Part shown: positions 48,242-57,652 of the stretch, piece after piece | Position numbering within the stretch: the stretch's first letter is position 1 | How the letters are laid out: the number at the start of each line of letters is the position of its first letter | IMG/VR virus record: IMGVR_UViG_3300014913_000007 | Location: 62,001-126,000 of that record | Source: a virus | Reading direction: 5' to 3' (one strand) | Length of the DNA: 64,000 nt | Notes under the pieces: generated by a model | Databases searched by the model: none | Told to the model about the DNA's origin: nothing | Seen by the model: only the letters and a program-made list of their open reading frames with translations | Position numbers and translations under genes: made by a program

Positions 48242-48250
48242 AAAAGTACC

Positions 48251-49795
48251 TTAAAATAAGTCATCATCATCTACTGGTAAAATATACTCTTCTTTTACAG
48301 TTACTTGTTCAATATCTGTATGTTTTATTACATTTTCTACTTTTTCTACTTTAAATGACTCATTAATCAATCTAGCATATTCTGCAGGTGTTGTTGTTTC
48401 AACATTGATTGCTGAATCCTCACCAGTCTCCTCATTAATGTCATCAATGAAATCTTCTGCTTCCTGTAATAGGTTACAAGGTTTCCAAAATCTTACAGGT
48501 GTTCTTGCCTTTCCACCCGATCTAGTTTTCCAGCTTGTTAACCAATGGGTTCCGTATTTACGGTGATCTCCTGCATATTCTAGTTCTTTTACTGTTTTAG
48601 CTCTAAACTCTATTAGATTATTACAATACCTGAGGATTCTGTCACTATCTGCTACCTTAAGGTTCCTAGTATTTATCTGACAGGCAGCAAGAACTGGGAT
48701 ATTTAACTTTCCAGCTGTAGTTTTTAATGCTACAGTTAAGTCACCTAAAACCTGATCCTCCCTTCTATTCTTAATCTGACCATTATCCATATTAGTATCT
48801 AATTTGATGTAATCAAAAATCACTAAACCTATATTGTGTTTAGCTTTGTGGTATTGAATTCTACTACACAATTTACTTGCATTAAATTCAGGCATGTATT
48901 CGTGGAAAAAGGTCTCTCCATTTTCTATTTCAGTTATAACTCTATCAAGTATTAACTTACTTTTTGGATCATGATAGGCAATACCATTTGAAATATCTCG
49001 CTCCCTTATCATTGATCTCATGGCTAGTAATCTAGCTGCATCTTCTTCTGAATACATTTCAGTACTTATGAAGTATACTGGGACTCTATGTGCATTTGCA
49101 AATGCTACTTCCTCAGCTATATTTAATAGAACCGTTGACTTCCCTGCCCCAGCTATGCCAGCAACTACCGTTAAGGCTCCTGGCATTAACCCATTAATCG
49201 CCTCATCTAGTTTTTTAAATCCAGTGTGTAACCCTCGAATATTGGTAGGATTAGCAGCCCATTTCTCTACATACTCACGTATAGTGGTATTAATGTGAAC
49301 TGCTTCCTGTTCCTTGTCTTCATATCCTCTTAATTTATTGATCCTAGCAAGTACCTCATCCATTAATTCATTTGAATCAAGTGATTCTTGCACGTCCGTT
49401 CTATTCTGCTGTACTATTGTATGTGAATCCTTTATTGCCTCATTTAAAGCGAATTTCTTATACGCTTCTCTTACTTTGTTTAGATATAGTTTATAGTTGC
49501 TAAGCTTAAAGTTATGTTCACAAACCATCATTAGGTAGTCTGCTCCAACTCCTGAGTCTTTTAAACCAAGCTTGGCACATTCTATGTAAACAGTATCTAT
49601 ATCTAAATTTTTAAGGTCAGTTTGATCAGATAGTAGACACATGGCTGTATATATAATCCTATGTGGTTCATATAAGAAATACTCAGATCCAATAAGTTGT
49701 CTAGTCTCTATAAGTAAATCTTCATTACTAAAAATTAAACCTAGCAACCCTCTCTCATACTGAGAGTAAAACTTTGATCTCTCGTCATTATTCAT
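48251..49795 (-). CDS. Replicative DNA helicase, DnaB/RecA family
   Basis: 514 residues. The N-terminal domain (about 10-115) is DnaB-like. Walker A GIAGAGKST is at 213-221; a Walker B candidate IGLVIFDYIK is near 345. The Gln/Arg sensor region LNIPVLAACQIN follows. It unwinds DNA at the fork together with the adjacent primase. Confidence 0.9.
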   Translation of the reverse strand: MNNDERSKFYSQYERGLLGLIFSNEDLLIETRQLIGSEYFLYEPHRIIYTAMCLLSDQTDLKNLDIDTVYIECAKLGLKDSGVGADYLMMVCEHNFKLSNYKLYLNKVREAYKKFALNEAIKDSHTIVQQNRTDVQESLDSNELMDEVLARINKLRGYEDKEQEAVHINTTIREYVEKWAANPTNIRGLHTGFKKLDEAINGLMPGALTVVAGIAGAGKSTVLLNIAEEVAFANAHRVPVYFISTEMYSEEDAARLLAMRSMIRERDISNGIAYHDPKSKLILDRVITEIENGETFFHEYMPEFNASKLCSRIQYHKAKHNIGLVIFDYIKLDTNMDNGQIKNRREDQVLGDLTVALKTTAGKLNIPVLAACQINTRNLKVADSDRILRYCNNLIEFRAKTVKELEYAGDHRKYGTHWLTSWKTRSGGKARTPVRFWKPCNLLQEAEDFIDDINEETGEDSAINVETTTPAEYARLINESFKVEKVENVIKHTDIEQVTVKEEYILPVDDDDLF

Positions 49796-50262
49796 TATTG
49801 ACCTGTATTACCCCTTACAGACAGTTCCTTCTTCAATGCATTAGCTATTTCCATAACCATTTCTGGTGTTTTATGGAACAACGTTGCCTCACTCTCAGCT
49901 TTATACCAGTTCTCCTCTAAAACAGCTAAGTTAGGATTATCCTCTAACGCTTGTGCAGCCTTCTCCTTTACCGTTAATTTTGACTTCTGCAGCTTTATCA
50001 TAGTCTTTCCTAGTTCTAACTCATACCTTCTCTTAGTAGAATCTCTCTTAACTGTCCGCATGTTTGATTGTAATTGTAAATATAACTGATATCTAGTTAG
50101 GGTGAAGATCAATGAGGAGATTTTCTGGGCTGATAAGGTTCCTAGCATGGTTCCATCAATGCTCAAAGCCTCTTTTAATGCCTCTGGTTGAGGAGTTATG
50201 GATCCTAAACCTGTTTCTTCTAAGCATCTATTCAAACTCTTAAAATGTTGATCTTCAGACAT
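49795..50262 (-). CDS. Hypothetical protein next to the helicase
   Basis: 155 residues, helical, with charged repeats (KMIKLQKSKLTVKEKAAQALEDN). Its stop overlaps the helicase start. Position suggests a helicase loader or replication accessory, with no motif to prove it. Confidence 0.55.
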   Translation of the reverse strand: MSEDQHFKSLNRCLEETGLGSITPQPEALKEALSIDGTMLGTLSAQKISSLIFTLTRYQLYLQLQSNMRTVKRDSTKRRYELELGKTMIKLQKSKLTVKEKAAQALEDNPNLAVLEENWYKAESEATLFHKTPEMVMEIANALKKELSVRGNTGQ

Positions 50263-50272
50263 TAAAACTCTC

Positions 50273-50614
50273 CTATGAATTAACTATTCTAGCCTTAACT
50301 TCCTCTACAGTTAGTTTTGCTATCTCATCATATTTAAAGTATACCAGAGTATACCCATTTTTACCACACCATTCTTGCTTTAAATTGTCCCTAGCGTTAG
50401 ATTTATAAAAATTCTCTATCATACCATGAAAAAACCGAATAAATTTATAATGCTGTTGCCCTTGAACTTCTATCATAACTTTTAAAGAAGGTATGCAGAA
50501 ATCAAAAAAGAGACGAGTACCATACATAGTCTCATAACACTGACTCTCAATATCATAATTTGGTAGAGCTTTAGATATTAACTCATCTATTGTTATTTCA
50601 AGTTTACTAATCAA
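50273..50614 (-). CDS. Small PD-(D/E)XK-type endonuclease, TTG start
   Basis: 113 residues starting at a TTG that overlaps the TGA of the RecA-like gene. RLFFDFCIPSLKVMIEVQGQQHY gives the D-x-E-x-Q nuclease core; NARDNLKQEWCGKNGYTLVYFKYDE matches the C-terminal part of Vsr-like/DUF559-type enzymes. It may process DNA ends or be a free-standing homing relative. A family without named targets here. Confidence 0.72.
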   Translation of the reverse strand: MISKLEITIDELISKALPNYDIESQCYETMYGTRLFFDFCIPSLKVMIEVQGQQHYKFIRFFHGMIENFYKSNARDNLKQEWCGKNGYTLVYFKYDEIAKLTVEEVKARIVNS

Positions 50615-51765
50615 TCAGCCTCATTATATGTTACTTCTTTAGGGCTACCATCTTCATTCAAGAAGGGGTTAGTGAATCCATCTAAATATTTAAGTTCTAA
50701 ACTTTTAATTACCCGACTTCTTACTTCAATAAAAAATTCAGGCTCATTATAAAGTTTCTGTATTAAATTATCTTTTCCATACACTACTTGGTCTCCAGCT
50801 GGGTCATCTCCCCATCTGTATCTCCCACCATTTCCAACTAGTACGTCAGTCTGTTGAGTTGCTAACTCTGCCAACTCCATGTGAGGCTGAACACCAATAC
50901 CTAAAAACAAGGGTATAGTGACTTCCCTCAGAGGCATACCTATCTTAGACTTATCACATAGACATTTAACATGCTGACCGACTGGCTTTCCAGTTATTGG
51001 ATCTAAGATCCTGCTATTAGCGTACTTAACTTTTCCCGTTAGTTTAATACTTGCAGCTAAATAGTGCTCCAGACACCATCCACCAAAGGGTTTAACCCCA
51101 CCCATATTGAACCCACCCAGATTATTCCTAACTTGATTAACTACAATTAGTAGTACATTATTATCAGCACACATATCTGCAATTCTTGGAAGTGTTGTAG
51201 ATATAAAGGATGCTGAAGAAGCTATCCTATCATGTGTTATATCAATGTCCTTATCCTTCTTAGCTTTCGGATGTGGTTTCCACGCTGCTATTGAATCTAT
51301 GATTACTACTCCAACTTCACCAGTCTGTAACATCTTATACAAAATGTTAGAAGCCATGTCAGCTTCCTTCTTCAAGACCCAAAAATTGTCTTTAACTACT
51401 CCAGAAGCTATTACTAAATCAGCATCTAAGGTTTTCTCTGCATCAAGGAATAATACCTTTTCTCCTCTAGCCGTAGCATTTGCTGCAAATCCTAAAGCTA
51501 AGGTAGTCTTCCCTGTTCCAGGCTCTCCCCACAATTGAAGCATCATTCCTTTACGCATACCACCTAGCCTAGGACTAAGTATGTAATCAACTGATAAAGA
51601 TCCACTACTTATGCCTTTGGCTGGCTTTGCTAGCATTTCATCTAGAGTTTCTAATATAGATCCTCCTGTCTCTTCTTCTAACACCTGCATTTGCTTTTCA
51701 AACATTGTTGTAGGTTTCTTTTCTTCCGTTTTTGATTTCTTTCCTACTTTAGTTTTCTTTACCAT
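50611..51765 (-). CDS. RecA/UvsX-like recombinase
   Basis: 384 residues. A basic N-terminal tail (MVKKTKVGKKSKTEEKK) precedes Walker A GEPGTGKT at 80-87 and Walker B VVIIDSIAAW near 153-162. GVKPFGGWCLEHYLAASIKL matches the loop/oligomer region. It forms filaments on single-stranded DNA and drives strand exchange in phage recombination-dependent replication. Ends in TGA, overlapping the endonuclease start. Confidence 0.85.
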   Translation of the reverse strand: MVKKTKVGKKSKTEEKKPTTMFEKQMQVLEEETGGSILETLDEMLAKPAKGISSGSLSVDYILSPRLGGMRKGMMLQLWGEPGTGKTTLALGFAANATARGEKVLFLDAEKTLDADLVIASGVVKDNFWVLKKEADMASNILYKMLQTGEVGVVIIDSIAAWKPHPKAKKDKDIDITHDRIASSASFISTTLPRIADMCADNNVLLIVVNQVRNNLGGFNMGGVKPFGGWCLEHYLAASIKLTGKVKYANSRILDPITGKPVGQHVKCLCDKSKIGMPLREVTIPLFLGIGVQPHMELAELATQQTDVLVGNGGRYRWGDDPAGDQVVYGKDNLIQKLYNEPEFFIEVRSRVIKSLELKYLDGFTNPFLNEDGSPKEVTYNEAD

Positions 51766-51767
51766 TC

Positions 51768-52328
51768 TTAGTCTTCTCCTTTAAGTAATTCTTTGTGACG
51801 TAACTCTCTCAACTTTTTAAAAGTTTCGTCCTCGTCCATGTCATTATATTTGGCCCTTTTATATTCCTCTGCTTCTTCAGAATCCTCATAAGACTCCACT
51901 GCATCTTTATGTGCTTTTAGAGCTTTAGTAAATATCCAACTACCTTTCTCAGATACAAGAAAGCTTATGGAGTACGGAGGATCGTTCAAATTTAAAGCAT
52001 CATAATATGTAAATACTAAATCTATTAAATCCATTAAGGATTCATTTGCTGAATTCTTACTTAAGTTTTCTTTTAATGCCTTTTCTTGAAACTTTTTTAC
52101 TGCCTTTAGTTCCCTGTTCTCACTCAATCTATTACTTATTACTGTACTGTCATCTGCTACCTCTGAAAGCCTCCCATAAAAAAAGTCTATAACATTTTGA
52201 TTAGTAATCACTAAACTAGTTTTTGTCTCTCCAGCTACTACAGAATAACCTAGACCTTCGAGTAATTTTACTGCCTCTTCCTCTCTTAAAACCTTCTTAG
52301 TTTTTATTAAGCTATCCTGTTCGTTCAC
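51768..52328 (-). CDS. Hypothetical protein
   Basis: 186 residues, acidic and helical (YEDSEEAEEYKRAKYNDMDEDE). It lies two bases from its neighbours between clamp and recombinase genes, so it may be an accessory replication protein. Not recognised. Confidence 0.6.
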   Translation of the reverse strand: MNEQDSLIKTKKVLREEEAVKLLEGLGYSVVAGETKTSLVITNQNVIDFFYGRLSEVADDSTVISNRLSENRELKAVKKFQEKALKENLSKNSANESLMDLIDLVFTYYDALNLNDPPYSISFLVSEKGSWIFTKALKAHKDAVESYEDSEEAEEYKRAKYNDMDEDETFKKLRELRHKELLKGED

Positions 52329-52330
52329 TG

Positions 52331-53494
52331 TTAGTTCATTCCCTGGATTAAAAAAATTAGCTCCCTATTAGGAGAACATAGAGTTACTCTATTGTTGCTG
52401 CTGTTAAAGTAAAACTCTGACATTTTTTCTATACTACTTAACTTCTGTATACTAGTGGTAAATAAAGATCCGTTTATCTTCACCTCCGAGTCACATCTAA
52501 TGGTTGAAGGTAGACCTTCACTGGAATTCTTATCAGTTCTTATATTAAAACTTCCCTCTTTAAATTGCAAGTATACTTTATTATGAACATCATTTGATAG
52601 ATGAGTTAATGTACTAACTATCGATGGGATAGGAGGTAAATCTATAGAACCTATATGCTGAGAATTTTCATCTAAATTAAAAAATGCATTTGGATCATTA
52701 ATTCCATATAAAGTATTTAATGTAGGTACCTTCATACCTCTTTGAGAGGTCTCAACGTATAGAGAAGACCTGGAAGCAGAAATCTTAATAGATTCCGTCC
52801 CATTTGTGAAATTTTTTATCAAAGCCAATATAACATTAGACAATACCACTCTAAAGTGTTTATCCAAAGTGTGTTTTATTACAGGCGACTGAAATTTTGA
52901 AGCCATAATACTATCTGTACCTACTAAAACAAAATCTTGACCCACGATCTCTAAAAGACATCCGTTACCATCTCTAGATGTAGCATCTGCTTTAAATAGA
53001 TTACAATTAATTATAGCTTGGTGTATTTTTTCTGTACTTATCTCTACAAAGTTTTCTCTATCCTTCATCAACTTCGAAAAAGTAGACACGTCCTTTCCAA
53101 TTTCAAGTATAGCATGAGCTAATCTTAGTTGAGTAGATTTGCTCTCTGAATAGAAGACTTCCCAACTAGTATGTAGAATAGATTTAGAAAACTTAAAAGA
53201 TACTCTCCGAGTATAAGGAAATTTATCTTCCTTTTTAAATTCAGATACATTAATAGAGGATAGCTCTTTAACTAATATGGTGGAGTTTCCTTCACCCTCA
53301 GAAGAAATTACTGGTACATCTTCGACGAAGATACAAGGTATGTCAGTTTTCTCAATCTTAGATTCATAAAATACCTTTAGTTTAGAAGCTTCCAATAAAA
53401 AAGTTATGGAAGCTGCTGGATCACCAGAAGCTACTCCAGACAGTCTCTTTAAAAGTCCATTTAAGACTAATGTATCTATTGCAAAGTTGAACAT
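52331..53494 (-). CDS. DnaN-like beta sliding clamp
   Basis: 387 residues, the size of three clamp domains. The second-domain segment ADATSRDGNGCLLEIVGQDFVLVGTD matches the DnaN pattern (a strand pair ending in an ATD turn), and SVILALIKNF, ESIKISASRSSLYVETS lie at the expected third-domain positions; the end NRELIFLIQGMN replaces the usual ...MPMRL. It encircles DNA and tethers the polymerase. Overall identity to cellular clamps is low, so the call rests on order, length and context. Confidence 0.7.
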   Translation of the reverse strand: MFNFAIDTLVLNGLLKRLSGVASGDPAASITFLLEASKLKVFYESKIEKTDIPCIFVEDVPVISSEGEGNSTILVKELSSINVSEFKKEDKFPYTRRVSFKFSKSILHTSWEVFYSESKSTQLRLAHAILEIGKDVSTFSKLMKDRENFVEISTEKIHQAIINCNLFKADATSRDGNGCLLEIVGQDFVLVGTDSIMASKFQSPVIKHTLDKHFRVVLSNVILALIKNFTNGTESIKISASRSSLYVETSQRGMKVPTLNTLYGINDPNAFFNLDENSQHIGSIDLPPIPSIVSTLTHLSNDVHNKVYLQFKEGSFNIRTDKNSSEGLPSTIRCDSEVKINGSLFTTSIQKLSSIEKMSEFYFNSSNNRVTLCSPNRELIFLIQGMN

Positions 53495-53511
53495 ATTCTC
53501 TTATAAAAAAA

Positions 53512-55740
53512 TTAAACAGTACCTGAGATCGTAGAAGCTAGATCAGCTATTTCTACTCCAGAAATAGTTGCTACTAAATCGGGTGTCTCGGTATCTACTA
53601 TAATATCAGTACTTATAACTTTAGTCAAGACCACTGTTTTCTGTCCATTCTCTAGGACTACTACTTTAGGTATGTATTCAATTCCTAAAGTATCAACTAG
53701 TGTATGTTTAGTATAATCAGTATAATTAGAGATTAAGTGTGCGTTTAAATCTTGTAAGTCTCCAGTACCTTCTATACTTGCATTTAATATAGGTTGATTA
53801 GCTACTGGTAATATTTTAGTTTTCAAATCCTTAATATATCTTGAGTCTATCGGTAATACTTCTGCACCTAAATCATCCAGATCACCTTTGGATGTAATTG
53901 TGGCAAACAAGTTTTGACTTATTTCAGATACAGCACACATAATTCCGAATTTTATTGCCTCGTCCACACTCTCAAAATCCTCCAAGTTGTCTATAACACA
54001 CCGTTTTACATTAGTCTTTTGAGTAAGAACACTCGCTATATCTTCATCTATCTTATCAAAGCTCTCTACTATAATCTCTAATCTACTATCAGGACTTAAA
54101 CTTAGAGATGTGCCTGCCTCTTCTGAATAGTAATACTCTAAGGCATCTCCTTTAAAAAATATCCTTAAAGTTTTCCTCTCTCCAGTTTCAGTGTTTACCC
54201 ACTCGCCTAATAAACTAATATCTTTCTTAACACTTGAATAATAAAGAGGAGTGATTTCAGCAGATAAGTCAGTAGAGGGTTGTATACCTTCAATAAATGC
54301 AAATAAGTCTCCAAATGGTGAGTTTGTTATAACAAGGGGTATCACTGCCTCAGATGTGGCTGGTTGATCCGCTATAAAGAAGACCCAATCTTCACTAATT
54401 ACCTGATTTTTCACATAAAATTTTATTAAATCTTCAGCTATAGCGTACTGACCAGCAATACCTACTACAGATGCTTCTATGTCTTTATTATTTACGCCCT
54501 TAATACTAACATGTAAATCATTAAAACTACTAGAGAATTCACATGCAGACGCATTTATGAGAGCCTTAAAATCTCGATACGGAAAGGTACTGATAGGTAT
54601 AGAAGAATCTACATAAAAAACCTTTGGATATATAGTTGCAAACAACCTCCCTGGCTCTATTGCAGTGATTAATGAACTCAATGACTTAGAGTCCTTAAAG
54701 TCATAAAAAGCCTTTAAGTCTGAAGATACATTAGGAGATACCGAGGCATCTAAGTCTAATTGCTTTGTTATATCTCCATAAGGAGTTATAGTTGCATTCA
54801 ACAACTTCTGAGGAACAACTCCTATGGTGGCCCTCAAATCCTGTGTCTGTACCCCGTCTACTAGTGCATATAATAAAGTAGTATCCTCAGTTGATGCAAA
54901 AATATACCCTGTAAGACCCTTTAAATCACCCGTAGGAACGATCTCTGCTACGAGTGACCCATCAGGTAGTTTTCCAGATATAGAGCCATACAGAGGTGCT
55001 GTGGACAATCCTAGTAGGGATCCAATTAGACCTACTGGTTCATATCCTTCTATCTCAGCTGTTATGTCTAAAGGTTCATATCCTGCTATGGTGGCATCTA
55101 GATTTAGGTGTCCTGAACCTAGTATTATAGCTCTTAATTGGTCTTCCTCTTCTACCCCAACAAATCCTTGAATCCCTGCTAATAAATCATCAGTACCGAG
55201 ACCTGTTCCAGATAGTAAAGCTTTAAAGCTATCAGTGTAGTAGGGATGATAGAGGCCAGATATTGAAGTATCATCCCAACCAATTATGTTTCCTGATAAC
55301 TGGTCAAAAGCCAGTCCTGTTATGGTAGCAAGAAGATCTATTGGATCTATAGAAGCTATATTAGCATTTAAATTCAGACCTGTTACACCGATTAAAGTAG
55401 CTAGTAAATCCAGTGGAGGTATTGGTTCTATCTCAGCCATTAATCCAAACCCAGAGGATGTAGTTGGAACATAGTAACCGTTCAACGGTTGGATTACATA
55501 TGGTATTGCTACCCCTGAAATTACTGCTACTAAATCTGGAGTAGTTGTACCAGAAACAGAATTAGTAGCTGTGCTTATTGTAGGATCTTCTCCAAAATAA
55601 ATACTAAAGTTATAAGAAAATCCACCTTCTTTGTAGATTACATCTATATAATCAGTATTACTAAATAGAATATCAAAGTCTGTTTGACTTCTCCCTTCCC
55701 TACCACCTTTTCGAAAATTTAAGTTTTTAACTACCATCAT
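53512..55740 (-). CDS. Repetitive virion protein with short beta repeats
   Basis: 742 residues. Most of residues 60-400 and 620-742 is built from repeats of about 17-20 residues with the pattern DL.A.I.G (LLATLIGVTGLNLNANIASI, LDITAEIEGYEPVGLIGSLL). Such arrays form elongated beta structures typical of tail or baseplate appendages. The start overlaps the upstream gene by 14 bases; a second Met lies next to the first. No enzymatic motif. Confidence 0.7.
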   Translation of the reverse strand: MMVVKNLNFRKGGREGRSQTDFDILFSNTDYIDVIYKEGGFSYNFSIYFGEDPTISTATNSVSGTTTPDLVAVISGVAIPYVIQPLNGYYVPTTSSGFGLMAEIEPIPPLDLLATLIGVTGLNLNANIASIDPIDLLATITGLAFDQLSGNIIGWDDTSISGLYHPYYTDSFKALLSGTGLGTDDLLAGIQGFVGVEEEDQLRAIILGSGHLNLDATIAGYEPLDITAEIEGYEPVGLIGSLLGLSTAPLYGSISGKLPDGSLVAEIVPTGDLKGLTGYIFASTEDTTLLYALVDGVQTQDLRATIGVVPQKLLNATITPYGDITKQLDLDASVSPNVSSDLKAFYDFKDSKSLSSLITAIEPGRLFATIYPKVFYVDSSIPISTFPYRDFKALINASACEFSSSFNDLHVSIKGVNNKDIEASVVGIAGQYAIAEDLIKFYVKNQVISEDWVFFIADQPATSEAVIPLVITNSPFGDLFAFIEGIQPSTDLSAEITPLYYSSVKKDISLLGEWVNTETGERKTLRIFFKGDALEYYYSEEAGTSLSLSPDSRLEIIVESFDKIDEDIASVLTQKTNVKRCVIDNLEDFESVDEAIKFGIMCAVSEISQNLFATITSKGDLDDLGAEVLPIDSRYIKDLKTKILPVANQPILNASIEGTGDLQDLNAHLISNYTDYTKHTLVDTLGIEYIPKVVVLENGQKTVVLTKVISTDIIVDTETPDLVATISGVEIADLASTISGTV

Positions 55741-56716
55741 AAAAAGTTATAGTTCCAGAACCTGCCACTCCTGAAGCTGTAAGAGATAATGCCCTAGCCC
55801 CTACTGATGGAGTATTGTTAGCTGAAACTAATATATAGTCTCCTGAGAAAGGTATGTATGTTGTATAATCACCTCCAGAGGAAGTAACTTGTATATCCGC
55901 TAGTTCATTATCAGAGGTATTAATTAGATATACGGAAGTTCCTGACGCTGGTAAGTCTCTAGTATCATATACTGTACCACTTATGACAAAGGCTGGGTCA
56001 TCTCCAGCAAGTGAATCAACTAAAAAAGTATCGTATATACCGCTAATACTGGTTGGACTAAGTTCCTCACTATATGTGGCAATATATCCCATCTTTACAG
56101 GAGGTTCATAAAAACTTACTGGCAATCCAAGAAGTGTTTCAAGATCTGTTCCACCGGAGTATGCATTATCAGGTACTGTTGAGGTTTGATTAATGTATAC
56201 TCCATCTAAGTATAACTTAGCTATTGGAGTACCCTTATTCACAGTAAGTACTGCACAGTGCCACGTATCTAAATCTATATTGCCTGTGGGTACTTCTATA
56301 ACCATGGTGTTATTTACATAAAATCTTATTCTATGATTATCAAAACTTGTTTTATAAAGGAATAAACCAGTATTAGCCCCAGATACTCCACCGTTCTCAC
56401 AGTATAATCCTGTAACACCATTATTTCCCGTAGTACCTGCATTATCATATAGATTAAACCAACAAATAAAGCTTCGAGTAGTATAGGATCCTGAATAATT
56501 ACCCTTACAACCTACATATTCACTCTCTCTATCAAAAACATAACCATCTCTAGTAGTATTAGCATTCAAAGATATTCCGGGTCTATAACTGAAGTCTGGA
56601 AGAGTAGTTACTGATTGAACAGTACCTAGTACATCTACTGCGGGTATATTATCTATGTTATCTACTGGATATGTTCCACTAAAACTTGTAAAGTCTACTT
56701 CCCAAATCTTTACCAT
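55727..56716 (-). CDS. LamG-like and carboxypeptidase-regulatory-like domain virion protein, copy 2
   Basis: 329 residues. Residues 1-230 form a concanavalin/LamG-like jelly roll (RSFICWFNLYDN, WHCAVLTVNKGTPIAKLYLDG). The end (FVISGTVYDTRDLPASGTSVYL then YTTYIPFSGDYILV) is a carboxypeptidase-regulatory-like beta domain. Same layout as the next gene upstream, so they are paralogs. Likely a tail-associated carbohydrate-binding protein. Confidence 0.72.
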   Translation of the reverse strand: MVKIWEVDFTSFSGTYPVDNIDNIPAVDVLGTVQSVTTLPDFSYRPGISLNANTTRDGYVFDRESEYVGCKGNYSGSYTTRSFICWFNLYDNAGTTGNNGVTGLYCENGGVSGANTGLFLYKTSFDNHRIRFYVNNTMVIEVPTGNIDLDTWHCAVLTVNKGTPIAKLYLDGVYINQTSTVPDNAYSGGTDLETLLGLPVSFYEPPVKMGYIATYSEELSPTSISGIYDTFLVDSLAGDDPAFVISGTVYDTRDLPASGTSVYLINTSDNELADIQVTSSGGDYTTYIPFSGDYILVSANNTPSVGARALSLTASGVAGSGTITFYDGS

Positions 56717-56717
56717 A

Positions 56718-57644
56718 TTAAACCTCGTCGTCGTATATTATTATTTGTTCTCCACTTGTTACCGTAAGTGAGGATGCCCTGCCCCCTGGAGTACCTGACT
56801 TTGAAGTATAGATACTATACTCTCCGGGAGATGGAAATCTAACAGTATAAACACCATTTGACTCACTTACAGTTTCATCTACTACCAGACCTTCTACATG
56901 ATCATATATTATTACATTTGCCTCTGGTAGTGGATCTCCCTCTAAGTCTCTAACTACCCCTACCATCTTAGTAAATGGGTAAGGATTTTTTGCGTCTAAT
57001 AGAAAGTTAAGGTACATTGCAGTCACTTCTTCCTGACTTAATACTCTATCATAAGTAGATATGTACCCTAATGCAGTATCTGACTCACTATCTGTCGCTA
57101 ACTGTCCCATTTTAGAATTACCTGAGTTAGTAGGAGGCATAACACTATCTGAATATACATTATTAGCATTATAATAGCATTCATACTCATCACTTAGTCT
57201 ATCAACTGTTACTATTGCGTTGTGCCATCCGACATTTGTACCAGAGGAAGCAGTTGCTACTGTAGTACCACTCCTTACAAACTCAAGTCCTGAAGTTGCT
57301 AATGCAAATCCATTATCTCCATCTCCCCATATGTAATTAGTATTTCCACTATCGTGACTTGAACTGTAACTGTAATACCAAACTACAAAACTTCTCTTAC
57401 TAGTTGGGGAGTAAGTACTTCCTATTTTAAGTGCCTCTGCACCAGAAACTGCACTATCAAACTCGTAGAAATCTGCTACATTATCTACTGAAAAGTATAC
57501 CCCAGGTCTAAATACGAAGTCCGGTAATACATTAGTTATATTAGGAGATCCAGAAGTAGTTCCACTTAAAGTAGTGTTACTGATATTATCTACTGGAACT
57601 AAATCAGTGAATCGAGTAAAATCTATTTCGGATAACTTAATCAT
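56718..57644 (-). CDS. LamG-like and carboxypeptidase-regulatory-like domain virion protein, copy 1
   Basis: 308 residues, same architecture: SEIDFTRFTDLVPVDNISN, LamG-like strand RSFVVWYYSYS, WHNAIVTVDRL and the end domain MVGVVRDLEGDPLPEANVII. The two genes are separated by one base. Paralogs in tandem are common in tail-tip modules. Confidence 0.72.
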   Translation of the reverse strand: MIKLSEIDFTRFTDLVPVDNISNTTLSGTTSGSPNITNVLPDFVFRPGVYFSVDNVADFYEFDSAVSGAEALKIGSTYSPTSKRSFVVWYYSYSSSHDSGNTNYIWGDGDNGFALATSGLEFVRSGTTVATASSGTNVGWHNAIVTVDRLSDEYECYYNANNVYSDSVMPPTNSGNSKMGQLATDSESDTALGYISTYDRVLSQEEVTAMYLNFLLDAKNPYPFTKMVGVVRDLEGDPLPEANVIIYDHVEGLVVDETVSESNGVYTVRFPSPGEYSIYTSKSGTPGGRASSLTVTSGEQIIIYDDEV

Positions 57645-57652
57645 AACTACTC

